From Petrosia ficiformis (taxonomy: Eukaryota > Porifera > Demospongiae > Haplosclerida > Petrosiidae), in NCBI GenBank assembly GCA_947044365.1, contig OX345646.1:1538001-1602000 (forward strand): a DNA stretch of 64,000 bases. The letters run 5' to 3'. The position numbers were made by a program, and so were the translations under genes. The notes beneath the pieces are model-generated. The model was not told where the DNA came from, ran no database searches, and saw nothing but the letters and a program-made list of their open reading frames with translations. Below, one piece after another: positions 12,239 to 25,100 of the stretch. Each line of letters opens with the position of its first letter. The stretch's first letter is position 1.

Positions 12239-13310
12239 GTTCAAGTAGTTTGTATGTATGTATGTATGTAAGAATGAATATATGAATGTTGTATGTATGT
12301 ATTTATGTATGTCCGTATATGTGTATGTTAAAGTTAGTTTGTATGTACATGTGTGTATGTATGTCCGTAACCACAAATTACAAGTTTACAGATATACAAT
12401 ATACACTTTATTAGTCAGTTGTTTCTTCTATCACTAATAAAGTGTATATTGTATATCTGTAAACTTGTAATTTGTGGTTATTATTGATTATGAATATAAT
12501 TAAACTAAGTGTGTATCTTGAGCTAACCAAGTGGGATAATCCACACTAAATATGCCTAGCGAGATCACTGTTATAATGTATTAGTATAATAACAGTAGGA
12601 ATAAGTATGGGACTTGTAATAAGTTACATAACAAAATAATTGTATTATCATAATCAGTTAGTTTAGAGGACTTAAAGTGTTATTAATGGACAATGATCAC
12701 TTCCATAATGAAACTAATAACAACTATATATACAAGAGATTTATTATGTAATTAAACCATAACACAACATAATGAAACTAATAACAACTATACCATACAT
12801 GTACATGTACAATCTGATACACACACATGTGTATGTACATGTACTGTCAGATATATACATACATGTATAATTATATACATGTACATGTACTGTCAGACAT
12901 ATACATACATGTATATATACATGTACATGTACTATCACATGTGTATGTACATGCACTGTCAGATATATACATACATGTACATATACAATTATACATGTAC
13001 TGTCAGATATATATATACATACATGTATATATACATGTACATGTACTATCTGATACACACACATATACATGTATGTATGTAGATGTACTGTCAGATATAT
13101 ACATACATGTATATATACATGTACATGTACTATCTGATACACACACATATACATGTATGTATGTAGATGTACTGTCAGATATATACATACATGTATATAT
13201 ACATGTACTATCTGATACACACACATATACATGTATGTATGTATGTAGATGTACTGTCAGATATATACAACATGTATATATACATGTACTGATACACAGT
13301 ATTACTGTTC
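12239..13310. repeat. TATG-rich microsatellite and ~84-bp minisatellite
   Basis: At 12,239-12,370 there are imperfect (ATGT)n runs. From about 12,795 to 13,310 a unit near 84 bp (acatgtactgtcagatat, catacatgtatatata, ctgatacacacacata) repeats about five times with length variation. Long open frames on both strands (for example 12,744-13,375) are by-products of the repeat, not genes. The expansion replaces most of the last exon of the second APEX1-like copy. Confidence 0.75.
12368..12480. repeat. perfect 48-bp inverted repeat (hairpin)
   Basis: The arms 12368-12415 and 12433-12480 are exact reverse complements (left arm starts taaccacaaattacaag), separated by a 17-nt loop. A palindromic MITE or a recent inversion-duplication are possible origins. 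It lies downstream of gene B. Confidence 0.75.
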
Positions 13311-14045
13311 TAGACAAAAATATAATTACATCTCTAAATTTGCTCAAAATTAAAACACTGATTAGAAATTACTGACAAGCGACTTCACTTCAATATGAAT
13401 TGCTATAAATCTAATATATTGTGAATGGGACACTTGTCTACTTATCTGTCCATGTATAATGAGTATATATTTCCAATGCTAGGTTTAGACTACTCCACTT
13501 ACCATCCTTAGCTCGGGCATTGAAATGATAAGACCAGTAAGAGTAAGCATCTTTCATTTCAGGGTATAGCTCACAAAACGAGTCTACAAACTTGTTTTCT
13601 TCTAGTAAAGTACTAAAACTATCTCTTTCTTCTTTTGTAAATCCAGCTGTCTTTAAATTACCCTTGGGATTAGCTAGATCTAAGAAGTGGAATAAAATCA
13701 ATGATTATTGTCCATGGACTACTGTCTACCAATCACTTTTATGTGTCACACCATACACTACTGGAGTTACTAGTGCAGTATATCCATCCAGATGTACATA
13801 TAATTATGTACGTGTGTTGTACTGTATTGTGAGAGTATTACAACAGTATATCAATAGTATTACTTTACAATTATGTAAATTAACAGTTAGGTACAATCAT
13901 AATATTAAATGTATATTATATTTCCCTACCTATTTCATGATGTGCTACATTTAAATCACCACACAGAACAACAGGTTTCTTCTCATCTAGTGTCTTAAGA
14001 TATTTCCTAAAGTCAGGATCCCATTCACCAACTCTATAATCTAAC
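12672..14045 (-). pseudogene. decayed second copy of the APEX1-like 3' half
   Basis: The exon at 14,045-13,930 is intact (same 116 nt, [10 protein letters not shown] to HHEI). The next exon, 13,679-13,503, has the same start but is 177 nt instead of 184: seven bases are missing in the 'AAAAACAAAGG' region, which shifts the frame before the donor. The last exon is reduced to about 44 nt (12,715-12,672, the GSDHCP..TAA end with a further 9-nt deletion); its first two thirds are replaced by the microsatellite expansion, so the RLDYF catalytic segment is gone. The 5' half of the gene is missing as in copy 1. I read this as a pseudogene inside the 2-kb segmental duplication. It could still be transcribed, but a functional nuclease is not possible from these exons. 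Confidence 0.8.
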
Positions 14046-15607
14046 CTAAAATTATAATACACACAGTACATGTATGTACATGTAATTATATTTACGCAAT
14101 CGCAATGATGTTTTGAGGTTTTTCGTAAATATTTGTAATTTGGTGATTTGTATAGAAAGCTAACTAAATTAATTGTAATGATGAATATTTGTAGGTTAAT
14201 AAGTTTGGCTGTTAGTAAAGGAAGGTAATGAAATCTGGATACTTAGTCATTGAAATAGTTAAATACACACAAATGTAGTGATGATAATCAGATCAGTAAC
14301 TGGTATCAGTTATTATTGGCCATTATTTCTAGTAATGGTTTAGTTCTGAAAGATGTAAGCAATATTATAAGAAGTGTACTTATGTCATTTCTTGTGATTA
14401 TAGCATCATTAAGCACTTTTACGGTACTCATAATTATTCATAATTATGCTCATTTTCCAATCAGAAACCAGAAGGTACATTGTACATGTAGATGTAACAT
14501 TGGATCAGTATCAGTACATACATGTACATGTATATAACAGTCAAATGATGAGTGTTTCAAATTTACCACATTGTCACTACTTATTCCTCACTAGATTGAT
14601 GGTGGGGTACGATATTAAATTATCAATTTTTGGATGATAATTTCCTGATGGAGTTTACACCTGGACTCAATGTTTTAGTATTCTGATTCCTGTCATACTA
14701 TTAAATACATCATAATATAATCTCAAACAACACACAGATTGAAACTCGACAGACCTCTTTAGTATTCCTGATAATCAGTTTCAGAGAATATTGCACTACA
14801 AAAAAGAAAATGATCCATCCAGTTTACATATACTTTGGGATGAAAATTGTGTGATTTGTGTAATGCACACTAAAACATTTAAATGAGCGTTAATGTATTT
14901 TTTGGTATGTAGTAGTGTACTAAAACTTGAATATGAACTATGAAACTCAGATAAAGGTTGAACAAGGAATCAGCTGATATTTTATGGCTTTATGCTAAAA
15001 CATTCTTGTACATGACTGAACAAAGAGGTGGAGTCTGAAAGAGACACATTCCTGTCTGTTGTATATAGTTTGAGTTTGGGTTTCTGCCTTTCTGGATGGT
15101 AGTGATAATCATTCAAAGATAACACTTGTACATAGATACTTGTTGAAGGAATTTAATTGGCTAGCTGATCATAATTAACATCTCCAGACTTATTTGGAAT
15201 TTGGAAACCAGTTCCTGTGTTTACGGAACGGAATAATTGTGTCAACGGAACTATTTCCTCTGTAGTATTGGAGCTGTTGGTTAGCGTTTGGGATAGCTAG
15301 CGGCTAGATAACACATTAAAGATTTAGTGATCACAGTGATACTCTGAAGGTATTTGTACAGGTATGTAATATATTCGTGCATGACTTGTGAAACAAGAAG
15401 CTTAGTCATCTTCTTCATTAGAACTAGATCAGCTGATCGTCCTCCATTATTAGTCGTCACCATCTATCACAACTAGAGCTGTTCATATTTGAAGCTGTGA
15501 TATCGATAGATCATATAATTACAGTTCAGTTTCACTGTGAAGGTATGTCATGTGTTGTCCTGAGTTTTTAGACGAGTATTCCTTTTGTTCATTAATAATC
15601 TAGACAC

Positions 15608-15647
<40 letters not shown>

Positions 15648-17675
15648 AGTGTTGCACCTATACAGCAATTTGCCTATATGCCTATATTTCATAATCCAAC
15701 TTGCCTATATGCAGATCCAATCCGATATTGTCTGTGTGAAATATATAGTTGTATTTATCTAGTTTACAACTGTTCACACATGGTATAGTGTTAATTATTC
15801 TATTGTTTGTGTGCTCTACATTCAGCCCAAAGTACATGTACATGTAGGCATATTCAGCCTTGGTTGCACATATCTTCAGATTGTACTTGTGCAGTTTGAC
15901 AATAATGTAATCTACAAAGCCTGAAAAATATTGTGTAAGCTGTATAGGCAATGTATAGGCAATGCAGTTGCCTATACCGATACTCTGCCTGTATCTTCAA
16001 TATAGGCGCCTATTCAGATCCCTATATGTACTAGTATAGGTGCAACTCTAATATATAATATATATATATATATATATACAATAATTATGTAGTTTAACTT
16101 CATTTGTAAGTGATGCAAATACATATATGATTGTGTGTAGGAAAATATGTCTTAATGATAATTGCTCATTTCTCAGTCATCTGGATGTAGTAGAAATAAT
16201 TAACTTTTGATCCTCGATGACGAGTTGTTGCCCCATCTACATATAGATACCAATTTTGGCTTCTTGCATAAGACAGCTGAGAAATGAGTGGTTGAACTTA
16301 AGTATTTGGGAAAAAATTAAGACCCCTTTTGCTATGGTCATAATATCCTCCTGAGACCATAACCAATACTGATTTGTTTGTTTGATCTTTACAAGTAGTC
16401 TTTTGATATTGATCTGTATTGAATTGTATATAAAATAATTATAAATAATAGGTAACAAACACAATACAATGTATATGTACTACATATTATAGTATGTAAA
16501 TCCCATAGGAATAGTGTACAATTGTGGTAGTTACTACTGAAACTGGAGTACAACATATGCTATTTGTTATTATAGAAATAGATACTGGAAGAGCTGTTGT
16601 TTTCACATGTGTGAAAATGGGAATAATAATAGCACACCACTGGTTGTACCTATAATATTATCATAAGTATCATTACTATGCTATATACATGTAAATTGTA
16701 TTAATATTTATTACACTCATTGTGAAGTGTTGGAGGAAGGGTTGGTAATTTTTGTATCTGTGTATTAGTAAATTTTATGGGAATCTATGAGAATCAGGAA
16801 AGAGCTACTGCAAACATAAAATTATACGAGGAAGACAATTAGTGATAAGTGTTTGCTAAAACCTTTCAGTTATAAACTTATGACAATTTGTATAACTCAT
16901 GGTTGCTGTTTTCAGACCTTCTGGTTCCATGTTTTTTCAAGTCATATGCTGCACATGTGATTCAAGCATACCATATGGTACTTAATATTTCACTTTTCAG
17001 GAGAAGGTTCTTGTTTAGAGGGAGCAAAGACTAAGATACAAGACATATAAGTTTATAATAATTATATAAACTTATATATATATATTATTAATATAACATA
17101 CTTTATTTTTAGTTCTGCATGTTGTCATTCAATGATGAAATGAACAACTTATCACTTATTTATGGGTCCGAGTCGTGCACTAAGTTCTGTTTGGTGAAAT
17201 CATTGCTCATTTGTATGTGTCAATACCTGGGTCCAATGCTGACGATTCATTGTGATAATTATGTATTAGTCAATATAAATTGAAACTAGTACTTATAAAT
17301 ATTACCTAGTAGGAAAAGCAAATCAGCATTATTGCATTGAAACTCTTGTAACCAACTGATCTTTTACTTTTTACAGTTTATGGTGGGGAGGGTTCTGTAC
17401 TGTGAGTGTATTTATATTTGCTGTGTGATTATCAATTACTCATTTGTTATCTAGAACTAGAAAGGCCGATCATTCTCCATTATAGTCGTAACTCAATACT
17501 GGAGCTGTTCATATTTGAAACTGTGATATTGAAATAAATCATAAAATTACAAAGTGGTGAACTTGTCACAGTTTTACTGAGAAGGTATGTCATGTGTTGT
17601 CCTGAGTTTTAGACGGGTATTCCTTTTGTTCATTAATAATCTAAATACAGTGGATACATGTACATGTAAATATAT

Positions 17676-18051
17676 CAGGGCATAAACAAAGGTGGTAACA
17701 TTCGAAGGTTCGTTATAATTCCTTACCTTTGAAGGTAGAATCCATTCCACAAAGGTTCGCAATTAACACATGGTTAATTATTTGCTGCAATAATTATTTA
17801 TAACTCTTAATTATTACATTTGTCACGTGGAGATCGATAATGGCTGAGAGTGAAGAGACCACGGAGGAGAGTTTGGACTTTCAAAACTAGAATGTACTGA
17901 ATCTCATCTGCCATCTTCTGAATTAAGAGGTCTCCCATTAGATAAACACTTGTATAGGTACAAAGTTAACACATTCATAGTGTTACACCTTCGTGAACCT
18001 TCGTTGAAACAAACCTTTGAAGGTGTAAAAATCACCTTCGTTTATGCCCTG
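17676..18051. mobile_element. hAT-like MITE (CAGGGCATAAAC ends)
   Basis: CAGGGCATAAACAAAGGTG at the left and CACCTTCGTTTATGCCCTG at the right are inverted repeats 376 bp apart; 'accttcg' and 'cgaaggt' words repeat internally. It interrupts one of the repeated leader blocks. It contains a short open stretch from ATG 17,839 (MAESEETTEESLDF) ending at a stop, origin unknown. Confidence 0.6.
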
Positions 18052-18611
18052 ATATACATGTAGTTTAACTTTATTTTAAGTGATGCAAATACATTTGATT
18101 GTGTGTAGGAAAAGATGTGTTAATGATATTCTTTTTGATTGCTCGTTTTTCAGCCCACATCTTAGAATTAAGCTTTCGATCCTTGAAGGCAAGTTGCTGC
18201 CCCACCTACATGTACATGAGTAGATGTAGATACCAATTTTGTTGATTTCTTGCATAAAGTAAGTGAAAACTTGTTTTTGATGTTAAGCATTTAGAATAAG
18301 ATTAAAAATGGAATAAGAGCCTTTTCCTATATATATATATAATATATGCTGTGTCTATTCATTCATTTGGCAGCCAGACTTAATTCTCAAACACTATGTA
18401 TCCAGCAGTGGGAATGTGTTGTCAATCCTTGGAATTATGTTTTATCATATCCTCATGTTGTTTTATTTGTATGTCTATCTGAGTATATGTATATAGTTAA
18501 AACCATGACCTGAGAAAATGCAGGACTGACAGCTCTTGTAGGCCCCACCATGTTTTATATTTGGTATTTCAAATTAGATAGCTGCTGACAGTGCTTCAGT
18601 AATTACAATTA

Positions 18612-18927
18612 CAGTGCTCGAAATAATTTTTGAAAGTGTCCAGCAGAAGCACCAGGACAAAACAATATTTAACCAGCAAGTTGTGAATTTTGTCTGGACC
18701 AGCAAGTCTCACAAATCTGTATTGTACCCATTTATGTCTTATGAGATATAGAAGTAATCCACTAAGCTATGACTACTCTTGACTAATAATTTCCCTTTAC
18801 TGTGAGATTAATGTACTCATTTTCTATAACTAATCAGACAATTTGTCCAGTTAAATGCAATTTTGTCCAGACAAAGCAGTGAAATGGCCGGAAAATGGCC
18901 AATTGCTGGATGTTATTTGGAGCACTG
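18612..18927. mobile_element. hAT-like MITE (CAGTGCTCGAAATAA ends)
   Basis: CAGTGCTCGAAATAA at 18,612 and TTATTTGGAGCACTG ending at 18,927 are inverted with one mismatch; inside, 'ttttgtcc(a/g)g' words repeat in both directions. The flanks share 'aatta'. No transposase is seen. Confidence 0.6.
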
Positions 18928-21415
18928 AATTAGTACAAAGTAGTTTGGACATCTCCATGTATCCTGCAGGACCAACTAACAACATTTCCTAGTAACCAAT
19001 AAATTAGTTACTTCAACAATTTTGTTTTTATAGTTAGGACTGGAAAAGCCACTATCTGATGAGAGGTGTGAGCTTGCATGAGATAGTGTTCATTGTGGAT
19101 TATACCAGTGGATTAGGCTCTTACACAAAACCATTTCCATACCCTAATGAATAGTGTTTGAAAATTACATATGGCTACTGGACATATAGACATAATGTAT
19201 AATATAGATATTTTAATGCAAGAAGGAGACCTTTTCAAAATATTTTATTTATCAATTTGCACTTTTGTATGTCCTTAGGATACTAAATTTAAGTACCATC
19301 TTCCTGCACAAAATGGCCATAATATTTTTCATAGAAGGAACAAGATATTGAAAGACATTATAAATTATATAATTATTGCTTTTATCTGATAGTAAATAAA
19401 ATTTAGTAAGTCTATATCTTATACTACATTGCAAAAACTAACCTGTTAAAACAACTAATTTGTTGGTTAGTATAGATACACACATGCTAATACCACAACT
19501 ACTATGTACTATATGATCAATCAGTTGAAGCATTTACAGTGATGGTGTAGTGTCTATACTTATATTTCGGGCCCTCAATTTGATAACTTTACCACTGTGT
19601 CTGGCCTTCAAAAGGTTTGGAAACCAGTAAACACATAATCTAGTGTACAATTGTATAATTGGTATGTAGCAACATCATGCATGTAGCCATAACAATCTGT
19701 ATGACCAGCTATATTGAAACTTATGCTATTCCTTGTGACTCAATAACTTGGTTATTTTAACAAATTAATTTTTAGAGTATAATATTTATTATTGTTTTGC
19801 TGTTTTTCAGTATAGCAAAGGGGCAGATACTACTATTGTCCAGCATCATTCTCTACAGTTAGAGGCTTCGAAGATTATTGTAGGTATGTTGTGTCATTAT
19901 ATAGTAGTAAATAACATTTCCTTCACACAACAGAACTGCTCATCAAAAGTGATTACTCTCAAAATCGTGAACTTGAGGTCAAGACTAGACTGGAGCTGTT
20001 GATAGCTAGAGTTAGTCCAGCTTAGAATATTGCTATCTAGCTAGCTTGAACACATTTACAACTTACAGGCATAATTCTGAATAGCATGTACTCATGTGGG
20101 TGTAGGTTGTCTTAAATGGTGGATTATTGTTTGCAATCTGGAATGGTTTGCAATTAGAAATTATGATTTTATCTTTCATAATTTTTGTACATAATACATT
20201 ATATACAGCCCAGTTTAATATAGAAGAGAGAGATCAGGCTAGAAATTTGTAATGGCCAATTGCATTTGCCTAGTAGATCTATAAACATCAAATAAAATAG
20301 GATCTTTTTGTGTGAATGTGATGTGAATGTGATGTGAAAATTAACCATTATACAGTGAGAGGGTGTACCTCTCAATGTAGTAAATTCCACCCCTTTAAGT
20401 TGGAATTCAGCCATATTTGCTATGTGATTATCAATTAATCATTTGTTATCTTCTTCATTAAAACTAGAGCAGCAGATCATACTCCATTATCAAGGTCTAT
20501 TGAAATACTGGAGCCATTCGTATTTGAAGCTGTGATATTGAAATAGATAGCTACATCAAAAAATTACAAAGTGTTGAACTTGCCACAGTTTTACTGTGAA
20601 GGTATGTCATGTGTTGTCCTGAGTTTTACGTAAATAGATGAGGATTCCTTTTGTTCATTAATAATCTAAACACATTGCATAATTATATAGTTCAACTTCA
20701 TTTGTAAGTGATGCAAACACATGTGTCTGTGTATAGGAAAATGTGTTGTATTTGATGTTTATTATAATATATTTTGAAATGGCAATTGCTCGTTTTTCAG
20801 CGTACATCTTGTAGTAGAAAGAATTAAGCTTTTAATCCTTGAAGATGAGTTGTTGCCCTACCTACATGTAGATACCAATGTTGTCGGTTTCCTGTGTAAA
20901 GTAGCTGAAAATTAGTGTTTGATCTTAAGCATTTGGAAAATCAAATACTTTTCCTATGATCAGATATATTTTATAATATTTATATACTTTGTCTATTCAT
21001 ATGACAGCCAGACCGAATATTCAAACACTATGTACCCAGCATATGTTGTCAATCCTAGAGTGTATTATGATTTATCATCCTCATTATATAGGGAGTTCAA
21101 AATTGAACATTATGCCAGCCCCCCAGAAAACCAACCCCATGTTGTTTTGTTTGTATGTCTATTGAGTGTATGTATATAGTTACGACCTTACCTGCATGAT
21201 TGGCCAGGTCCTTCAGTCCTTTCTGTAAAAACAAAATTGTTATAGTAACGATTAGTACCAGTTGCAAGAAATATTGTAAATTAAGTTAGTTGGTCCTGCA
21301 GGATACATGGGATGCCAGAGCTACTTTGTAATAATTGTAATTGCTCAATTATTGAAACACTACTAGCAGCTATCTAATTTTAGACTGAAATACCAAATAT
21401 AAAACATGGTGGAGT

Positions 21416-21750
21416 CTATCTGAGAGAAGGTGGAGCTTACATGGGATAGTGTTCATTTTGGGAATGGAGTCAACAAGCAACTATCTGAGGGGAGGTGGGA
21501 GCTTACATGGGATAGTGTTCATTTTGGGAGTGGAGTCAACAAGCCACTGTCTGAGGGGAGGTGGGAGCTTACATGAGATAGTGTTCATTTTGGGAGTGAG
21601 GTCAACAAGCCACTGTCTGAGGGGAGGTGGGGGCTTGCATAGGATAGTGTTAATTTTGGATTGTACTGGTCAACAAGCCACTATCTGAGGGGATGTGGGA
21701 GCTTGTGTGGGATAATGTTTGTTTTAGATTGTACTATATAGTGGATTGGG
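21416..21750 (+). repeat. minisatellite, 66-bp unit x5
   Basis: Units start at 21,416, 21,481, 21,547, 21,613 and 21,681. Each reads ctatctgaggggaggtggga, then 'cttacatgggatagtgttc', 'attttggg', 'gtcaacaagcca'. The open frame across it is a by-product of the unit length being a multiple of three. Diverged single copies lie at 4,960-5,110 (-) and near 19,040-19,110. Confidence 0.85.
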
Positions 21751-22183
21751 CTCTTACACAAAGGTGTCCAAGCAAGGCTGAAATTAATATTTTTTGTGAA
21801 AAGTCTCCTTGCATTCATATGTCAAATATTATATTATATGTTGTGTCTGTTTGTCAAGTACCCATATGTAATTTTCAAACACTATCCATTGGGCTATGGA
21901 AATGGCCAATGAATCAGTTTAAATAACAGCTCACTTTTGTATATCCTTAAGATACTAAATTTAATTACCATCTTGCTGCACAAAATGGTCATAGTATATT
22001 TCATAGTAGGAACAAGATATTGGAAAAGATTATAAATTGTATTATTATTGAATCAGTATAGTTTTATCTGATGGTAAATAACATTTAGTAAATCTATATC
22101 ACTAATTATTATACTAATATTTATTTATTATTATTTAGCTGTTTTTCAGTATTAATTTATAATTCCACAGAGCAGCCCAAGAG

Positions 22184-25100
22184 ATGGAAGATGTTGATGA
22201 TCAACCTTTATCAGGTATGTTCATCTTTGTTCAATAAAATTAAAAACAATAATTATAATTTTAATATTTAGACACAATAATACTGATTACAATAGTAAGC
22301 ACTATTACATTTTCCAATATCCAGATAAACATCTAGTTCCATTATTTGAAGCAATCAGTGATGTTACTGACTGGTTTGCACTGGGACTTGCTCTGGGTAT
22401 ATCTCGTCCTGTGTTAGAGCAGATTAGAGATGAAAATCATAGTGAACGTAATCGAACAGTTGGTATGCTACGTAAGTGGTTGGAGAGTGGAACAGCATCA
22501 TGGTCCATACTGGTTAATACTCTAAGGAGCCCATCAGTTGATAATCATCATTTGGCCGATAAAATTGCTAGACTCCACCACAGTAAGTGTAATTATATGT
22601 CTCATTACAAGTATTCTTTTAATGTACATATAGTAAAGTTTGTAGTATTTAATTAATAAACAGCAAATTTATTGATTGATAAATGTCAAATTGTACATAC
22701 ATGTACATGTATAACATTTGGTTGTGTATCCCGTTATGAAAAAAGTTAGTAGATAATCATTATGCATGTTAGATGTGTACCATTTATTTTGTGGTTGGTG
22801 GAATTATCCTATTAATTGTAGTATGGGTGCTTCTAGCTTTTTCTTAATTTATGAAAATAAAGAATTGTTTAACTTACAAAATAGCACCGAAATTGCTTGC
22901 AAAGATCATGATATGTTCCAGTGTAGAGTTTGATTGTTAGAATACTTTATAGTATTGAACATTAAAAATTATTTTATAATTATATATACTGGTTGCTTGT
23001 GTACTGTCTGTGTGGACTATTTCACAAACTATTTATGGTGCATATAATCAGTGTTCTCACCAGTGTTTAAACGAATCGTTATTATAAGGATTTTATTTGG
23101 TAAACACAGACCTTGTTCCTGTTGCACCTATGAAACAAAATATTCAAGAAAGATCACCAAACACTGACGGAGCATTAGAATGTGACATAAGTGATGGTGT
23201 GATACAGCAGACAAATAGTAAGTTAAAGTATAGTATACGATCTTAATTATTTATTAATCAAGGCCATATAAATTAGTGTTGTTATAGTATGACTATAGTG
23301 ACCACTTTTAGTTATAGTTATAATATGCCTAGCTTCTCAAACTAGTTAATTGTAGTTTAATTAACTAAAATAATTACTAAAAGGGTTTTAGTTTTAGTTA
23401 ACTAATTGAAAGTGCACATTGAATTGAATTGAAATTATTTTATCTGTAAAGAAAGGGTTACACAACAGGTATTCCTATATACGTGCTCTCCCATGACATT
23501 ATTAGTCATTTTTCATTTTAGTTAGTTATAGTTATTACAGTAGACCTGTAACTTAGTTATAGTTTAGTAAGAATGCCTTACTAAAAGGAATCTTAGTTAT
23601 AGTTAACTACAACAACACAGTGACTAGTATTAATATATGCAATTCATAATCTAACTATTGAACAGGTTAAAACATAGTATAACCAAAAATATTTACCTAA
23701 CTAACTTTTAGTCCAGTTTCCAACATTCCAAGCACTAGTAAAATAGCACTTGCGTTGATTAATAAGTGACATTTTAATTAGGCCACACTCCTCATGAATA
23801 ATTAACGAGATATGACCCTACCATCAGTGACAGTCCAGCTATGCCATTGTTTAAAGGAGTCCTATTTCTAGCCCTGGATAAAAAAGGGTTTTTGAACTTT
23901 ACAAGAGAGACTTGAAACTTACTCAGAGACAAACTCAGTTTAGCTTACTTAGGCTATGATAATTAGCACCATTTCACCACCCCCTCTCCCATCAGTTATT
24001 ATACTCCCAGTGGAAGTGAGGGGATCTGAGCTTCTGTAATTAAGCACTAATTATAATCATAACTCATAAGGTGATGTGAACAATGATTGCATCAAGAAAA
24101 AAACTGTGTGTTTAGCCTCAGCAGACCTTGCTATAATTAACTTAACTTCAGAGAGTATGGCTGGCACTACTTTCTATGTATAATAGCAATGTTACATTCA
24201 TTTTATTTTGGGTGATTTCATGTAATTATTTTGAATCATTTCAGAATATACAGACCAGCTGCCAATAATGCAAGGTACTCACAGTCAATCTTTAACAGGT
24301 ATATATATATATATTTCTAGCCTGTTACTATGTTGTTGCTATGTGTTATATTTCAACTATAAGGAAGTTATAGACCGGTTTATAACTTCCCAGTTTTGCA
24401 GACGCTGTAACCAAGGTAATAGTATAGCGCATGCGTAAATTAGAAAATTGGGTGAGTTATGATTATAATTAGTGCTTAATTGCAGAAACAACTGTTCTTA
24501 GCTCGATAACTCTTGCATTTTACAAGATTCAAGATTGTAATTTCTTTTACTGGTGAGTTGAAGTGTTAAGAAAGCTACAGATGTGAAATTCATGCTTCGT
24601 TAGTTGCAGAAGAACACCAAGGTGAGTGTATGAAACGTCCCGGGCTACGCCCACACTCTGGCTAAGCTTCATAACTTCCGTATTTTTAACAGTACAGACT
24701 TTTAACTTATTTGAATGTATAGAAGAACTTCTAAGAACGCCATACATATCAACATTATCCTTCGTTAGTTGCTGGAAGGTAGCAAGGCGAGTGTTTGAAT
24801 TGAAGTGGGTGGCTAGAAAACAGTTATAAAATGCGCGTGCAGTTTATAACAGAATTCTAAGCCCGCGCACTCGGGCGTGCCGCCCTCGTTGCTAGGGCTT
24901 AGAATTCTGTTATAAACCGCACACGCATTTTATAACTATAACATATATAAATTATATATATATATATAATATAATTCATCTGTTGTATTTATTTGTTATG
25001 TAAATTGTATGATATATGGAGGAAAACGTAGTATTCCCATGTAATTATAAAGATAGTTTTTGCCTTCATCTAATCTATAGCTGTATAGCAATATAGCAGT

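Larger units (their letters stand above)
14813..22149 (+). promoter_or_regulatory. 5' region of gene C with repeated non-coding leader-exon blocks
   Basis: No coding exon is found here, but a block of about 150-250 bp recurs at 15,421-15,542, 17,454-17,584 and 20,461-20,601 (and at 42,619-42,762). Each copy holds 'ggagc(t/c)(g/a)tt.gtatttgaa', 'gctgtgatat' and '(t)ttactgtgaag' followed by a strong donor GTATGTCATGTGTTGTC. Each is followed by a further ~220-bp conserved stretch with 'gtgatgcaaa.aca' and 'gttgcccca/tacctacatg'. An additional splice-like exon, 19,811-19,883 (TTTTTCAG..TAG|GTATGT), has no ATG. I infer alternative 5' untranslated exons multiplied with their surroundings; transcript data would be needed to confirm. 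The rest is MITEs and AT repeats, including (TA)n at 15,611-15,644. Confidence 0.45.

Noticed and set aside
12744..13375. Long overlapping open frames on both strands rich in Tyr, Ile, Val, His and Cys
   Set aside because: They lie wholly within the tandem microsatellite/minisatellite; repeat composition keeps several frames open at once.
21449..21688. Gly/Ser-rich repeated open frame
   Set aside because: It is the translation of the 66-bp minisatellite (unit divisible by three); no splice or start signals support it.
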